Source of the DNA: a virus
Virus record (IMG/VR): IMGVR_UViG_3300036800_000073
Location: 31,584-95,583 of that record
Strand: one strand, 5' to 3'
DNA length: 64,000 nt
The notes below the pieces were generated by a model. The model was not told the origin of the DNA, made no database searches, and saw only the letters and a list, made by a program, of their open reading frames with translations. Shown here piece after piece: positions 33,032 to 41,812 of this stretch (its first letter is position 1; every line of letters begins with the position of its first letter). The translations under genes were made by a program, and so were the position numbers.

Positions 33032-33865
33032 ATGATTAAAGAAGCTATCCAGGAAATCGCTCAACTCGCGGAGCGAGCGTCGTCCTTTGACATGCTCATT
33101 GAAAGCGACAGCATCTACAATGGAAAATCTGTTTCCTATGTATACAAGGTTGACCCCACCTTGCATGGCCGCAGGATTGGCGAGGTCATATCTCCGTTCC
33201 GTCCCGCAACGCTCCAAGTCAATACGCTGACCGGGTTCTTGGATGCGATCCAGGCAGGTATAGCCACACCGCCGCTCTCCGATGAGCCCGCAACGCCCAA
33301 GACATTCTCGGGCAGTTCGGCCCAGACCGTGCCCGACGGATTCTTGGTACACGTCGAGAATTATCTGACGGTAACGCTGAAAAGTACGATCTGCGATCAG
33401 TATGGAGTACGCGATGTGCTGCTCCAGGCAAAGCATATACCCATCGACGCGTTCCGCTTCGACGATTACTATGCCGATCCGGCTAAGTTCATCATCGCGC
33501 TCCAGGTGTCGTTCCTTCCCACCGAGGAGCTACTGAACCTGATCAAGATCGCCAGCAACTTGAAGGCCGGCAAGTCGATTCATGTTCAGGACGATGGATT
33601 CTCCCAAGCCATCACAGTCAAGGTAGGCGAAGTGAGTTCGGCGGAAATCAAGATTCCGCCGCGCATCAAGCTGATCCCGATACGCACCTTTTCCGAGGCC
33701 GCGCCAGTGCAAAGCGAGTTTCTGATTCGCTTCCGGCAGACCGCGGAGGAAACGCCATCCATCGCGCTGTTCAACGTTGACGGAAACAAGTGGCAAGGCG
33801 AGACGATGCGCTCGATCAAGAAGTATTTGGGCGAGCATCTAAAGAACGTGCCAATCCTGGCCTAG
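33032..33865 (+). CDS. conserved phage protein, 277 aa (DUF2303-like?)
   Basis: AIQEIAQLAERASSFDMLIE at the N terminus and SEFLIRFRQTAEETPSIALF towards the end. The layout loosely resembles DUF2303 proteins, but the match is by eye only. It is unusual between tail tube and tail chaperone genes. Confidence 0.45.
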   Translation: MIKEAIQEIAQLAERASSFDMLIESDSIYNGKSVSYVYKVDPTLHGRRIGEVISPFRPATLQVNTLTGFLDAIQAGIATPPLSDEPATPKTFSGSSAQTVPDGFLVHVENYLTVTLKSTICDQYGVRDVLLQAKHIPIDAFRFDDYYADPAKFIIALQVSFLPTEELLNLIKIASNLKAGKSIHVQDDGFSQAITVKVGEVSSAEIKIPPRIKLIPIRTFSEAAPVQSEFLIRFRQTAEETPSIALFNVDGNKWQGETMRSIKKYLGEHLKNVPILA

Positions 33866-33891
33866 AACATTACTCATTGTCCGGGGCCGGT

Positions 33892-34320
33892 ATGGAACAA
33901 CGCATTCCCCACAAAGATGTAACTATCGGCGCTCACGTTTTCCGGCTGCGGAAGATGGATGCGCGAACCGGGACCTGGCTCTACTCTCTGCTGACCGCCA
34001 AGGCCAGTCCGAGCGGTGAGCCAGTCACCCTCCAGCAACTCATCAATGCTTTCCACCTGTGCACGAAGGATGAGTTCACCCTGATTCAGAGCGAGGCGCT
34101 GAAACGCATCTCGGTCATCGAGGATCGCGAGGGCAAAGAGTTCGAGCTGGTCATTCTGTCACCCACGGGCAGCGGCGCGTTCTCCTTCGATTTCCTCAAT
34201 GAAGAGGTCACTACCGTCTTTCAGCTCACGGACCTGCAAGTGGTCTTCAATGTCACCCCTTTTTTTCAAGACAGCGCCTCGACTTCGGAGCCGCCGAACC
34301 TCCAGGCTGGGATCCGGTAG
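33892..34320 (+). CDS. tail assembly chaperone, short (unshifted) product
   Basis: 142 residues, MEQRIPHKDVTIGAHVFRLR. Position between tube and tape-measure genes, size, and the slippery site at 34260-34266 near its 3' end identify a tail assembly chaperone of the lambda G/GT type. The unshifted frame ends at 34320 soon after the slip site. Confidence 0.8.
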   Translation: MEQRIPHKDVTIGAHVFRLRKMDARTGTWLYSLLTAKASPSGEPVTLQQLINAFHLCTKDEFTLIQSEALKRISVIEDREGKEFELVILSPTGSGAFSFDFLNEEVTTVFQLTDLQVVFNVTPFFQDSASTSEPPNLQAGIR

Positions 34321-34499
34321 AGTATCCGTCGCTTCATCCCATGCTCATGCGCCCGGTCGCCGCTGGCCTGTGGCGTCTCCATGAAACCTTCGATGGCACC
34401 TATATCGTGGACGACCTTCTCGACATCTGCGAAGTGTTAGACGTGCAAACCGAGAATCGCGCACGCAATCAGAAGTGGATCGAGGATCACCATGGATAA
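33892..34499 (+). CDS. tail assembly chaperone, -1 frameshift fusion
   Basis: At the heptamer T-TTT-TTT (34260-34266) a -1 slip moves reading into an open frame that continues SRQRLDFGAAEPPGWDPVEY and runs to the stop at 34497-34499, adding about 78 residues. The region downstream of the stop of the short form has no better start of its own (ATG at 34341 lies mid-frame) and its last bases overlap the tape-measure start, as usual. The long form is expected at low ratio and binds the tape measure. Confidence 0.8.
34260..34266 (+). promoter_or_regulatory. -1 ribosomal slippery heptamer (T7)
   Basis: Zero-frame codons are CCT TTT TTT CAA; both P- and A-site TTT codons re-pair perfectly in the -1 frame. 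Confidence 0.8.
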
Positions 34500-36210
34500 C
34501 GTCCTTGAATCCTACCTGGTAAAACTCGGCACGACAGTCGATACCGGGTCGTTCAACAAGTTCAATGCCATTCTGAAACAGGCCGACAATTCTGTGGTGG
34601 CGATGACCACCGGCGTGGTGAGAGAGTTCGCCAAGGTAGACGCGGCGATCATAGGCAGCTTTGCCGCCGTGGGCACCGGCGTCATGGCGCTGGCCGATAA
34701 GACCGCGATGGCCGATCAGAAATATCGGCTGTTCGGCCTGCGGATGCTCATGGGCAAGGATCAGGCCCGCGCCATGCAAATGGCGCTAGACAGCCTGGGA
34801 GCGACCATGGATGAGGTCGCTTACGATCCGGAGTTGAATAAGCGATTCCAGGATTTGATGGAGCGCAACATCGCGCTCGGCAAATCGCTGGGACCGCTGT
34901 TCGACAAAGATATGATAGGCATTCGCAGCCTGCGCACCGAGTTCAAGCAATTCGGGACGGAATTGGAATTTCTTTCCATGGGAGCGGTTGGCAAGCTCTA
35001 TGAAAAGCTGGGCTATGGATCGGGCGATCTGCTGGCAGATCTGCGCAAGCTGAATGATACGTTTGTGGACCAGTTGCCGATGTGGGCAGACAAAGCATCG
35101 TCGTCCCTAGTGCCGGTCTGGAAAGATTTCCTGGTGGTCATGGGCGATGTCAAGACCAATGCAGAATCGGTCAGCATAGCTTTCACAAACATGGTGGGCA
35201 TACTGTCGGGTGACCAATCGATTCAGGGTGCGACCTTCGATATCGACAAGCTAGCCACGGCGCTGTTGCATGTGGCCGATGCCGCGACCAAGGTAGTCAC
35301 TACCACGGCGGGAGTCGTCAATGAAGGGGCGAAAGACGCGACCGCCATGTCCTACTTCCTGTCGTATCAGTGGAAGGCGCAACAGGCGCGATTTGCGCGT
35401 TCGCGCGCGCGGGATGCGCAAGATCCAGAGTCCGCGCAAATGTTGCAAAGCCACGCCGACGCACTCCAGGCCGACGCCGATGCCGATTGGAACAAATACA
35501 TAGGCACAGCGCAAACGACTGCCGGATACAACGCGAAGTGGGGCGGCGACCAGGCTGGCGTGAACGCGGCCACCGCGCCGGTTCTGGGATTGAACCCATT
35601 AAAGGGAATCGCCATCCCAGCCAGCGTGCTTGCGGCGGCGGATCAGTGGCAGAGCACCCATGCTGGGGGCCGGAGCTTCACCGGATTGAGCAAGACGCTC
35701 GATCCTACTGCCCTCTCGAAGTGGATCAACGACGCTGCTGCGGCAAGCGGGATCGAGCCGAATATGCTGGCCGCGATCATGCTGCGGGAGTCGAGCGGCA
35801 ATCCAAATGCCGTGAATCTGGACACGGGCGCTGCCGGCCTGGGACAATTCATGTCCGGTACGGCCGCACAATATGGGCTGAAAGATCGCACCAATCCGCA
35901 AGATAGTTTAATGGCGATGGGCCGCTATCTCAGCGATCTCCTAAAAGCCAACGGCGGCGATTGGAACGCGACCCTCAAGAGTTATGGAGGATTCACTACC
36001 AAAGATCCGAGCGGATACATCGGGGACATCGGGCAGATTTACAGTAGGTTGGGCGGCGGCGGGATCACGATTCAAAATCAGACCATCGTGGTGCCTCCGG
36101 GAACCTCCGAGGCCGGGGCATCGGCGATTGTGTCGGATGCACTGCGCAACGTGTTGGCGACTCGTGATAAGCGCTTGATGGCGCAGACAGCGGGAGGAGC
36201 GTATCCCTGA
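34492..36210 (+). CDS. tape measure protein with C-terminal lytic transglycosylase domain
   Basis: 572 residues, short for a tape measure, implying a tail somewhat under 100 nm by the usual 0.15 nm per residue. The N-terminal 350 residues are helical. From about 418 the sequence is an SLT-type transglycosylase: PNMLAAIMLRESSGNPNAVN with catalytic Glu near 433, AAGLGQFMSGTAAQYGL, and LKSYGGFTTKDPSGYI. It overlaps the chaperone by 8 bp. The enzyme would open peptidoglycan during injection. Confidence 0.82.
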   Translation: MDNVLESYLVKLGTTVDTGSFNKFNAILKQADNSVVAMTTGVVREFAKVDAAIIGSFAAVGTGVMALADKTAMADQKYRLFGLRMLMGKDQARAMQMALDSLGATMDEVAYDPELNKRFQDLMERNIALGKSLGPLFDKDMIGIRSLRTEFKQFGTELEFLSMGAVGKLYEKLGYGSGDLLADLRKLNDTFVDQLPMWADKASSSLVPVWKDFLVVMGDVKTNAESVSIAFTNMVGILSGDQSIQGATFDIDKLATALLHVADAATKVVTTTAGVVNEGAKDATAMSYFLSYQWKAQQARFARSRARDAQDPESAQMLQSHADALQADADADWNKYIGTAQTTAGYNAKWGGDQAGVNAATAPVLGLNPLKGIAIPASVLAAADQWQSTHAGGRSFTGLSKTLDPTALSKWINDAAAASGIEPNMLAAIMLRESSGNPNAVNLDTGAAGLGQFMSGTAAQYGLKDRTNPQDSLMAMGRYLSDLLKANGGDWNATLKSYGGFTTKDPSGYIGDIGQIYSRLGGGGITIQNQTIVVPPGTSEAGASAIVSDALRNVLATRDKRLMAQTAGGAYP

Positions 36211-37025
36211 TGGCGACCGGCATCCTACTTCCCCAACTGACAAATCTGGCGTTCTCCGCCTCCTCGAAAATAATTATTGCGAACGATACACCCGATCTTG
36301 CTGTTCCAGTAACATCGATGGGGCCGTGGGCTCCGCCGCAATGGTCGAAGCCGGCGCTGACCATTCTCACCGTGCCGGGGTCGGTCAATCCATCCACCTA
36401 CGTTCCTGGTACGCCAGTGGCGACGGCGGGGTCGAGCGCCAGAAACTATGTGTTCGATGCGGTGATCCGTGCCAGTCATCGCCGCACGGTCAGGAAAACG
36501 CAGCATCCGGTCATCAGCGGCGCGAATATCTCCGATCACGCTTACAACGAGCCGGCCAAACTTACGCTTGAAATCGGCATGAGCGATGCCATGGCTTCTT
36601 TCGCGTCGAGCGGAGCCTGGGTCGGCTGGTCAACCAAAAGCGTGTCGGCATGGCAAATACTCAAGGGACTGCAAACCAGCCGTGCCTTGGTCATGGTGCA
36701 AACGCGGCTCGACACCTATGACAACATGCTCATCGAGGATTGTTTTACGCTGGACGAGAACAAAACGCTTCATGGGCTGCGGGCCACCATCATCTTCGGC
36801 GAAATCATTACTGCCGGCGTTCTGTCCGTGCCCGCCTCCAGCGCCAGATCGCAAACCAGCGGCAATACTTCCACCGGAACAGTGCAAGGATTTCCTCCTG
36901 ATCCATCGCAACTCGCGCAGTATGCCCTCCCATCCGCGTCCTATCCGGATATTGGTACGTCGGATGTTCCCGGTGCGGGAAACGTCAGCAGTAACAACTT
37001 CGGCCAAGTTCCCTTTATTCCGTGA
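36210..37025 (+). CDS. baseplate/distal tail protein, 271 aa
   Basis: VFDAVIRASHRRTVRKTQHP, SDHAYNEPAKLTLEIGMSD, WQILKGLQTSRALVMVQTRL and a GLRATIIFGEI close the Dit-like N-terminal domain seen in Pam3-like baseplates. The C-terminal 60 residues are Ser/Gly/Pro-rich. TGATG-type overlap with the tape measure. Confidence 0.65.
   Translation: MATGILLPQLTNLAFSASSKIIIANDTPDLAVPVTSMGPWAPPQWSKPALTILTVPGSVNPSTYVPGTPVATAGSSARNYVFDAVIRASHRRTVRKTQHPVISGANISDHAYNEPAKLTLEIGMSDAMASFASSGAWVGWSTKSVSAWQILKGLQTSRALVMVQTRLDTYDNMLIEDCFTLDENKTLHGLRATIIFGEIITAGVLSVPASSARSQTSGNTSTGTVQGFPPDPSQLAQYALPSASYPDIGTSDVPGAGNVSSNNFGQVPFIP
36267..36277. repeat. ATAATNATTAT palindrome, copy 8 (1 mismatch)
   Basis: AAAATAATTAT, inner AATAATTATT, within the distal tail gene, encoding Lys-Ile-Ile-Ile. 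Confidence 0.4.
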
Positions 37026-37037
37026 AGCGAGGCCGAT

Positions 37038-37472
37038 ATGAGTCTGCAAGTCATTCCGCTTTCAATCGCACCCAATCAGAACCTGACCGCAGCTCTGGTT
37101 GTAGACGGGATTGCGCTTTCACTTAATCTGAGTATCGGCTACAACTCGATGGCCGGATATTGGATGATGCGGATCGCGGATGCCAATAACAATTTGCTGC
37201 TCGATTCCGTGCCCATGGTGACCGGATCGTGGCCTGCCGCCAATCTGCTGGAGCAGTTCCGCTATCTCAATATCGGGAGCGCCTATGTGGTCAACGTGTC
37301 CAACATCAGCCCCATTGGGGGCGGCGGATCGGGCACAGGATATGGGCAAGGGGGCTACGGGATCGGCGGTTACGGCGGCGGAGCGGTCGGCTTGAGCGGA
37401 ATAGATTATCCCAACGATACCAACCTGGGCAGCGCCTTCGCCTTATGGTGGGGCGATACGCCAGCCGTGTGA
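37038..37472 (+). CDS. baseplate plug-like protein with glycine-rich insertion
   Basis: 144 residues. NQNLTAALVVDGIALSLNLS, YWMMRIADANNNLLLDSVPM and a C-terminal NLGSAFALWWGD fit the small Pam3 gp18-like plug family. A glycine/tyrosine-rich loop (SGTGYGQGGYGIGGYGGGAV) sits near residue 100, an unusual flexible insertion. Confidence 0.6.
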   Translation: MSLQVIPLSIAPNQNLTAALVVDGIALSLNLSIGYNSMAGYWMMRIADANNNLLLDSVPMVTGSWPAANLLEQFRYLNIGSAYVVNVSNISPIGGGGSGTGYGQGGYGIGGYGGGAVGLSGIDYPNDTNLGSAFALWWGDTPAV

Positions 37473-37493
37473 AGATTGCGTCGCTCCGCAGGC

Positions 37494-37730
37494 TCACCGG
37501 TGTCGGATGGAATCGGGGGCAATCTGGAGTATGTCGCCAAGAGCGGCTTTGATCTTATCGAACAGCGCAGGATCACACCGGGGAATTGCGATATAGGCCA
37601 TCTGACTGTCGAACATCGCTTCGATCATGTCGGTGAGAAGCTGGCGGGCGCTGATATCCGTCTGTTGAGCCAAGTGTTTAACCGCTTCCGCGGTAACTGG
37701 CTTCAAGGACAGGGTGATGTTGAAGCCCAT
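37494..37730 (-). CDS. lone minus-strand protein within the tail cassette, 78 aa
   Basis: Starts MGFNITLSLKPVTAEAVKHL after GGAGACTTCCCC; mostly helical. The plus strand holds no better frame here, and the tail genes leave a 295-bp gap that fits it exactly. It looks like an independently expressed accessory gene (moron). No family recognised. Confidence 0.6.
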   Translation of the reverse strand: MGFNITLSLKPVTAEAVKHLAQQTDISARQLLTDMIEAMFDSQMAYIAIPRCDPALFDKIKAALGDILQIAPDSIRHR

Positions 37731-37767
37731 GGGGAAGTCTCCTCGTATCCAGTGTAAAGGAGTTCCG

Positions 37768-38826
37768 ATGCCGATTAGTAGCCGGTCCACGACGCCCTAC
37801 TTCGGCAGGAGCTATTCGCTTGAACTTACGCCCGCAGGCGGACCGGCAGCAGGCGAAACAATAATTATTACCAGCGACCAGTTCGAACCCAATGCGCTGC
37901 GCATCAGCTTCGATGTATCCCAGGTTGCGTTCGAAGCGTTCTGGACTGCGGAGATCGTGATCTACAACTGCGACGGAAGCTTTACCACCAGCAGCGGACA
38001 GTTGGTCAATCTATATGAAGCGGTGATCCAGGAGGGCGATACGGTCACGCTGCGAGCGGGCTATCAGGCCGATGGCGAACCGCGCGTAATCTGGACGGGC
38101 CCGGTGTTCTATACCGTGCACGACCGCTTAGATGTAACGGATCAGCGGCTTACCATTCACAGTATTGTGAATCGCCTTACGACCACTAACAACTTCGTCA
38201 ATACCATCGCTTCGGCGCTCAGCACTCAGTACGAGCAAGCATTGCAGATCGCGAAGGAATCGCAAACACCGTTCCAGATCAATGCGCCGCAGCTCCAAAA
38301 GCTAACGGCCAAGAGCCCGTGCGAAACAATCTTCTTCGGTAATCCTCATCACTATTTGAAGGCGCTGGCCGATCAAAACGATCTACTGTCGTGGTTCGAT
38401 TCGAAGGGCTGGAATACAGATGACGCGCTGCAACAGCCCATCGGAGATTTGGTTGCCACCTATGGGCCGGCCACTCCGTTGGACTCCTCTCCCACGAACC
38501 TGCCGGATGGCACTACCCTGAGTCTCATTGGTCAGCCGCAGCAAGTGCAGTTCGGCGTGGACTTTCGCGTGCTGCTCGATAACCGCGTTCAGATCAACCC
38601 GCCACTGCCGCGCGTGGGAGTACAAAGACAAGCAATCCGCCAAGCTGCTATCGCTTATCCGCTCGGCGCGTTTCCTCCGCTTCCCCTGCGAGACAGCTAT
38701 GTGGTGGTGGGTGTCCGGTTCATTGGCGATACCAGAGGCAACGCCTGGTATCTGGACATTACCGGGCGGACGCCGATTCTGTCAGCCGCGACCATGATCG
38801 GGATCGGGCAGAGCCAACAGAACTAA
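37768..38826 (+). CDS. baseplate hub protein
   Basis: 352 residues after AGGAGTTCCG. FGRSYSLELTPAGGPAAGET, ALRISFDVSQVAFEAFWTAE and TLRAGYQADGEPRVIWTGPV are the hub signature of Mu-like/Pam3-like baseplates (gp27-like). Placed between plug and spike genes. Confidence 0.7.
   Translation: MPISSRSTTPYFGRSYSLELTPAGGPAAGETIIITSDQFEPNALRISFDVSQVAFEAFWTAEIVIYNCDGSFTTSSGQLVNLYEAVIQEGDTVTLRAGYQADGEPRVIWTGPVFYTVHDRLDVTDQRLTIHSIVNRLTTTNNFVNTIASALSTQYEQALQIAKESQTPFQINAPQLQKLTAKSPCETIFFGNPHHYLKALADQNDLLSWFDSKGWNTDDALQQPIGDLVATYGPATPLDSSPTNLPDGTTLSLIGQPQQVQFGVDFRVLLDNRVQINPPLPRVGVQRQAIRQAAIAYPLGAFPPLPLRDSYVVVGVRFIGDTRGNAWYLDITGRTPILSAATMIGIGQSQQN
37858..37871. repeat. ATAATNATTAT palindrome, copy 9 (1 mismatch)
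   Basis: ATAATTATTAC at 37861-37871, overlapping ACAATAATTAT; encodes Thr-Ile-Ile-Ile-Thr in the hub protein. Confidence 0.45.
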
Positions 38827-38838
38827 AAAGGATGCCCA

Positions 38839-39513
38839 ATGCTCTCAGTTCAGGAACGGCTTGCAATCCCAACGGAATCAATCAACGGAGCGGCATGGCA
38901 GTGGGCCTGTATGCTGCGAAGTGCCATTCCGGGCAAGGTACTGGCGTTCGATCCGGTGAAACAAACCTGCACGGTGCAAGTCATGATTCAGGAGATCGTA
39001 TTCACTTCGCCGCCAGCGCAGCCGGGCTCTCCCTTGACGGGCACACAAAACATTCCGACTCCGGTAAGCATCAAGCCATTGCTGAATGTCCCGATCTGCA
39101 TGATGCGCGTACCAGGATGGTCGATCACGCTGCCCATTGTCGAGGAAACGGAATGCTTGCTAATCTTTATCGACACCGCCAAGGATGGATGGTGGACAAC
39201 CGGCAATCTTCAACCACCTGCAGCGCGTCGCCGTCATAGCCTGTCGGACGCCTTCGCGTTGTTCGGTCCCTGGTCGCAGCCGAATGTGCTGCCCAACTAT
39301 TCCACCAGCTCGATGCAGATTCGCTCGGACGATCAGAGCGTGATGATCGATCTTGCGCCAGGCGTCGCCACCATTACAGCTCCCACCGTCGCAGTGAATG
39401 CTGCCGATGTAAACATCACGGCGTCCGCGGATGTAAACATCACTGCTGCGGGTGTGGTCAACGTGACCGGATCGGACGTTACCATCATACCGCTCGACGG
39501 CGGGACTTTCTAA
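38839..39513 (+). CDS. baseplate spike protein (gpV/Gp138-like)
   Basis: 224 residues. SAIPGKVLAFDPVKQTCTVQ is the OB-fold start, and the C-terminal 60 residues are beta-helix repeats (VAVNAADVNITASADVNITA, AGVVNVTGSDVTI). The spike punctures the outer membrane or wall. Confidence 0.75.
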   Translation: MLSVQERLAIPTESINGAAWQWACMLRSAIPGKVLAFDPVKQTCTVQVMIQEIVFTSPPAQPGSPLTGTQNIPTPVSIKPLLNVPICMMRVPGWSITLPIVEETECLLIFIDTAKDGWWTTGNLQPPAARRRHSLSDAFALFGPWSQPNVLPNYSTSSMQIRSDDQSVMIDLAPGVATITAPTVAVNAADVNITASADVNITAAGVVNVTGSDVTIIPLDGGTF

Positions 39514-40805
39514 TGCCGTCCCCTTATGTTCTCTACAAAGGCACATCTGCGACGCTAGCTACCTTGCCTTCCACCGGCAAAGCGGGACTGTTGTTATTCA
39601 CCACAGACACGCTCCAAGTCTATGTTGACAGCGGGAGCGGCATTGGAATAGGACCCGGAATCGGAACCGCGTGGATTCCGGTCAGCGGAGGCGGCGGTGG
39701 CGGTGGCGTAACGCAGTTGGTGGCGGGCACAAACATCACGCTATCGCCAGCGGGCGGGACCGGGACAGTAACCGTCGCGTCTATAGGAGGCGGCGGTTCT
39801 ATTACGGATGTCGTGGCGGGAACCGGGTTGAATGGAGGAGGCTCCAGCGGTTCAGTCACGCTGAATCTCGATGTTCCCGTATCGGTTGACGATGGAGGCA
39901 CGGGCACAGGAACCCCGGCACTCGTAGCGGGAACCGGCATTTCGATCAGCGGCTCGTGGCCCGATCAAACCATTGCGGCGACCGGCATCCTTCCAGCCAA
40001 TACACCAGGCATCGCTAACAAATGGTTGTGGAGCTACGATCCCACGACGGGATTATTCACGCAGACGCAGCCGGCCTTCTCGAATGTAAGCGGTGTAGCG
40101 ACTCCGGCGCAGATCGGCACAGGCACGCCAGCGGGAGGCGACTATGTAGACGGTGGCACCGGGGCATGGACGCCATTGCCGATAGCCACGCCCAGCGTGC
40201 GCGGGCTCGTAAGTCCGGATGGAACAATCATTACGGATACGGCCGGAGCAATTACCGTCGCCAAGGCTTCTGCTGTGGCCTTCGGCGTGGTCGAAGTGGA
40301 CGGCACGACCATCGCGTCGATGTCGGGCGTGATCAGCGCGATACTGCCTTCTGGCGCTGCGAACCAGGTGCTGGCGACGCCCAACGGCTCCAGCGGTATT
40401 GCAGCAAACCGGTATCTGGTGATTGCGGATCTTCCGGCCAGCGTGCAAATGGCTCCGATCGGCGTAACGCTATTCGCGGTCGATATGAACAATCCTCAGT
40501 TCGTCGAAATCTACTTCAACGGAACCATCGCAAGCTGGACGCTCATTGGAGACGCTCCAGGCTCGGCCAGCGTGGACGTTTGGTTTGAGGCGGGAAGTGC
40601 GCCGCCTGCGGCTCCTCCGGTGCCCACTGTGGCAAACAAGATCAGCGCATCGGCTCCTATCTCTGTATCGTCCGCGCAGTCAGCGGCTGGCGGCACATCT
40701 ACGTGGACGACAAACCTCACGCAGTGGGGAATGCTGGCGTTCAATCTTACCGCCATGTCGGGCATGACCAAGGCATTCATACAAATTCAGGGAACGAGGA
40801 ATTAG
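39513..40805 (+). CDS. tail fibre-like protein, glycine-rich, 430 aa
   Basis: TAATG overlap with the spike. Repeats of VVAGTGLNGGGSSGSVTLNL and VAGTGISISGSWPDQTIAAT type, common in trimeric fibres. The end (NISASAPI..., WTTNLTQWGMLAFNLTAMSG) may be a receptor domain. Confidence 0.6.
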   Translation: MPSPYVLYKGTSATLATLPSTGKAGLLLFTTDTLQVYVDSGSGIGIGPGIGTAWIPVSGGGGGGGVTQLVAGTNITLSPAGGTGTVTVASIGGGGSITDVVAGTGLNGGGSSGSVTLNLDVPVSVDDGGTGTGTPALVAGTGISISGSWPDQTIAATGILPANTPGIANKWLWSYDPTTGLFTQTQPAFSNVSGVATPAQIGTGTPAGGDYVDGGTGAWTPLPIATPSVRGLVSPDGTIITDTAGAITVAKASAVAFGVVEVDGTTIASMSGVISAILPSGAANQVLATPNGSSGIAANRYLVIADLPASVQMAPIGVTLFAVDMNNPQFVEIYFNGTIASWTLIGDAPGSASVDVWFEAGSAPPAAPPVPTVANKISASAPISVSSAQSAAGGTSTWTTNLTQWGMLAFNLTAMSGMTKAFIQIQGTRN

Positions 40806-40807
40806 TA

Positions 40808-41809
40808 ATGGCGATTTTTGGAGCGTGTTGCGAGGACGTGGACTGGCCGATATTTGGCACTGCTTCTGTGGACACAACCGCAGGGCATTTTCGCGCGGGC
40901 ATCTCACGGTGCGGCTTTTCTGTACCTAGCGTTGCTGCCTTCGTAAAGAGCTTGCCATTCGCTGCGGGCGCGGTTACAAGTATGCAGTTAAGCGCACAAA
41001 TATATAACGGAGCTAATATTCCAAATACCTCTTCGCAATTCCTCGCCTTTGGATTGTCTGGAACAAATAAATGCCTCGGAATTGGAAACGACGCTTCCAA
41101 TGGAAGCAAGTTGTGCATTTACAAATACGATGGAACGACCCGTACGCAACTAGCAGCGGAGGGCGGAGCCTCTTTTTCGACCCTCGGGATTCAGCGTCTC
41201 GATATGCAGGTGACAAATTATGGGGCATCTGCTACCGTCAACGTCTACATTAATGGCGTGTCAATCATCAGTTTTACGGGAGACGTGACCGTCTCCGGCA
41301 TGACCAATTTCGATTCTGTGTTCCTACCAACCCACACAACCTTCGCGTCGGGAGTTCTTATTTATTCGGAAGTCTTCTACTGCGACAGCAGTTCGCTCGC
41401 CATCGTCGCTCTTCAAGACCTTGCACTGACCGGACCTGGCACGACAACGGGCTGGACAAACAACACTTACACCAACATCAATGGCACAACCCTCTCAGAC
41501 CTGAATCCGACCTCAAACAACGCCACGGCGTCCCAGCAATACACGGTGACCACTCCGACGCCCGTTGTCTACGGAGTTGCGGCGGTACAGATCAGCGCTC
41601 GCATGGCTAAGTCCACCGGCTCAACGCCTACGCAAGTCAAACTCGGCTACGGCAGTGGAGGAACGGGTTATTTCGGCACTGGAGCAGCCAAGACGGTTAC
41701 GACCGGCTACCAGACTTACATCCAGGTGGACACCGTGAACCCGATCACCGGATTGGCATTTACGCAGAGCGATATCGCAAGCCTGCAATTTGACCTGACG
41801 GCGGCCTAA
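40808..41809 (+). CDS. putative lectin-like tail protein, 333 aa
   Basis: Start after AGGAATTAGTA. DMQVTNYGASATVNVYINGV and ISFTGDVTVSGMTNFDSVFL resemble a concanavalin/LamG-like sandwich; the last third is a separate Thr-rich domain. Probably a receptor-binding part. Confidence 0.5.
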   Translation: MAIFGACCEDVDWPIFGTASVDTTAGHFRAGISRCGFSVPSVAAFVKSLPFAAGAVTSMQLSAQIYNGANIPNTSSQFLAFGLSGTNKCLGIGNDASNGSKLCIYKYDGTTRTQLAAEGGASFSTLGIQRLDMQVTNYGASATVNVYINGVSIISFTGDVTVSGMTNFDSVFLPTHTTFASGVLIYSEVFYCDSSSLAIVALQDLALTGPGTTTGWTNNTYTNINGTTLSDLNPTSNNATASQQYTVTTPTPVVYGVAAVQISARMAKSTGSTPTQVKLGYGSGGTGYFGTGAAKTVTTGYQTYIQVDTVNPITGLAFTQSDIASLQFDLTAA

Positions 41810-41812
41810 ATC

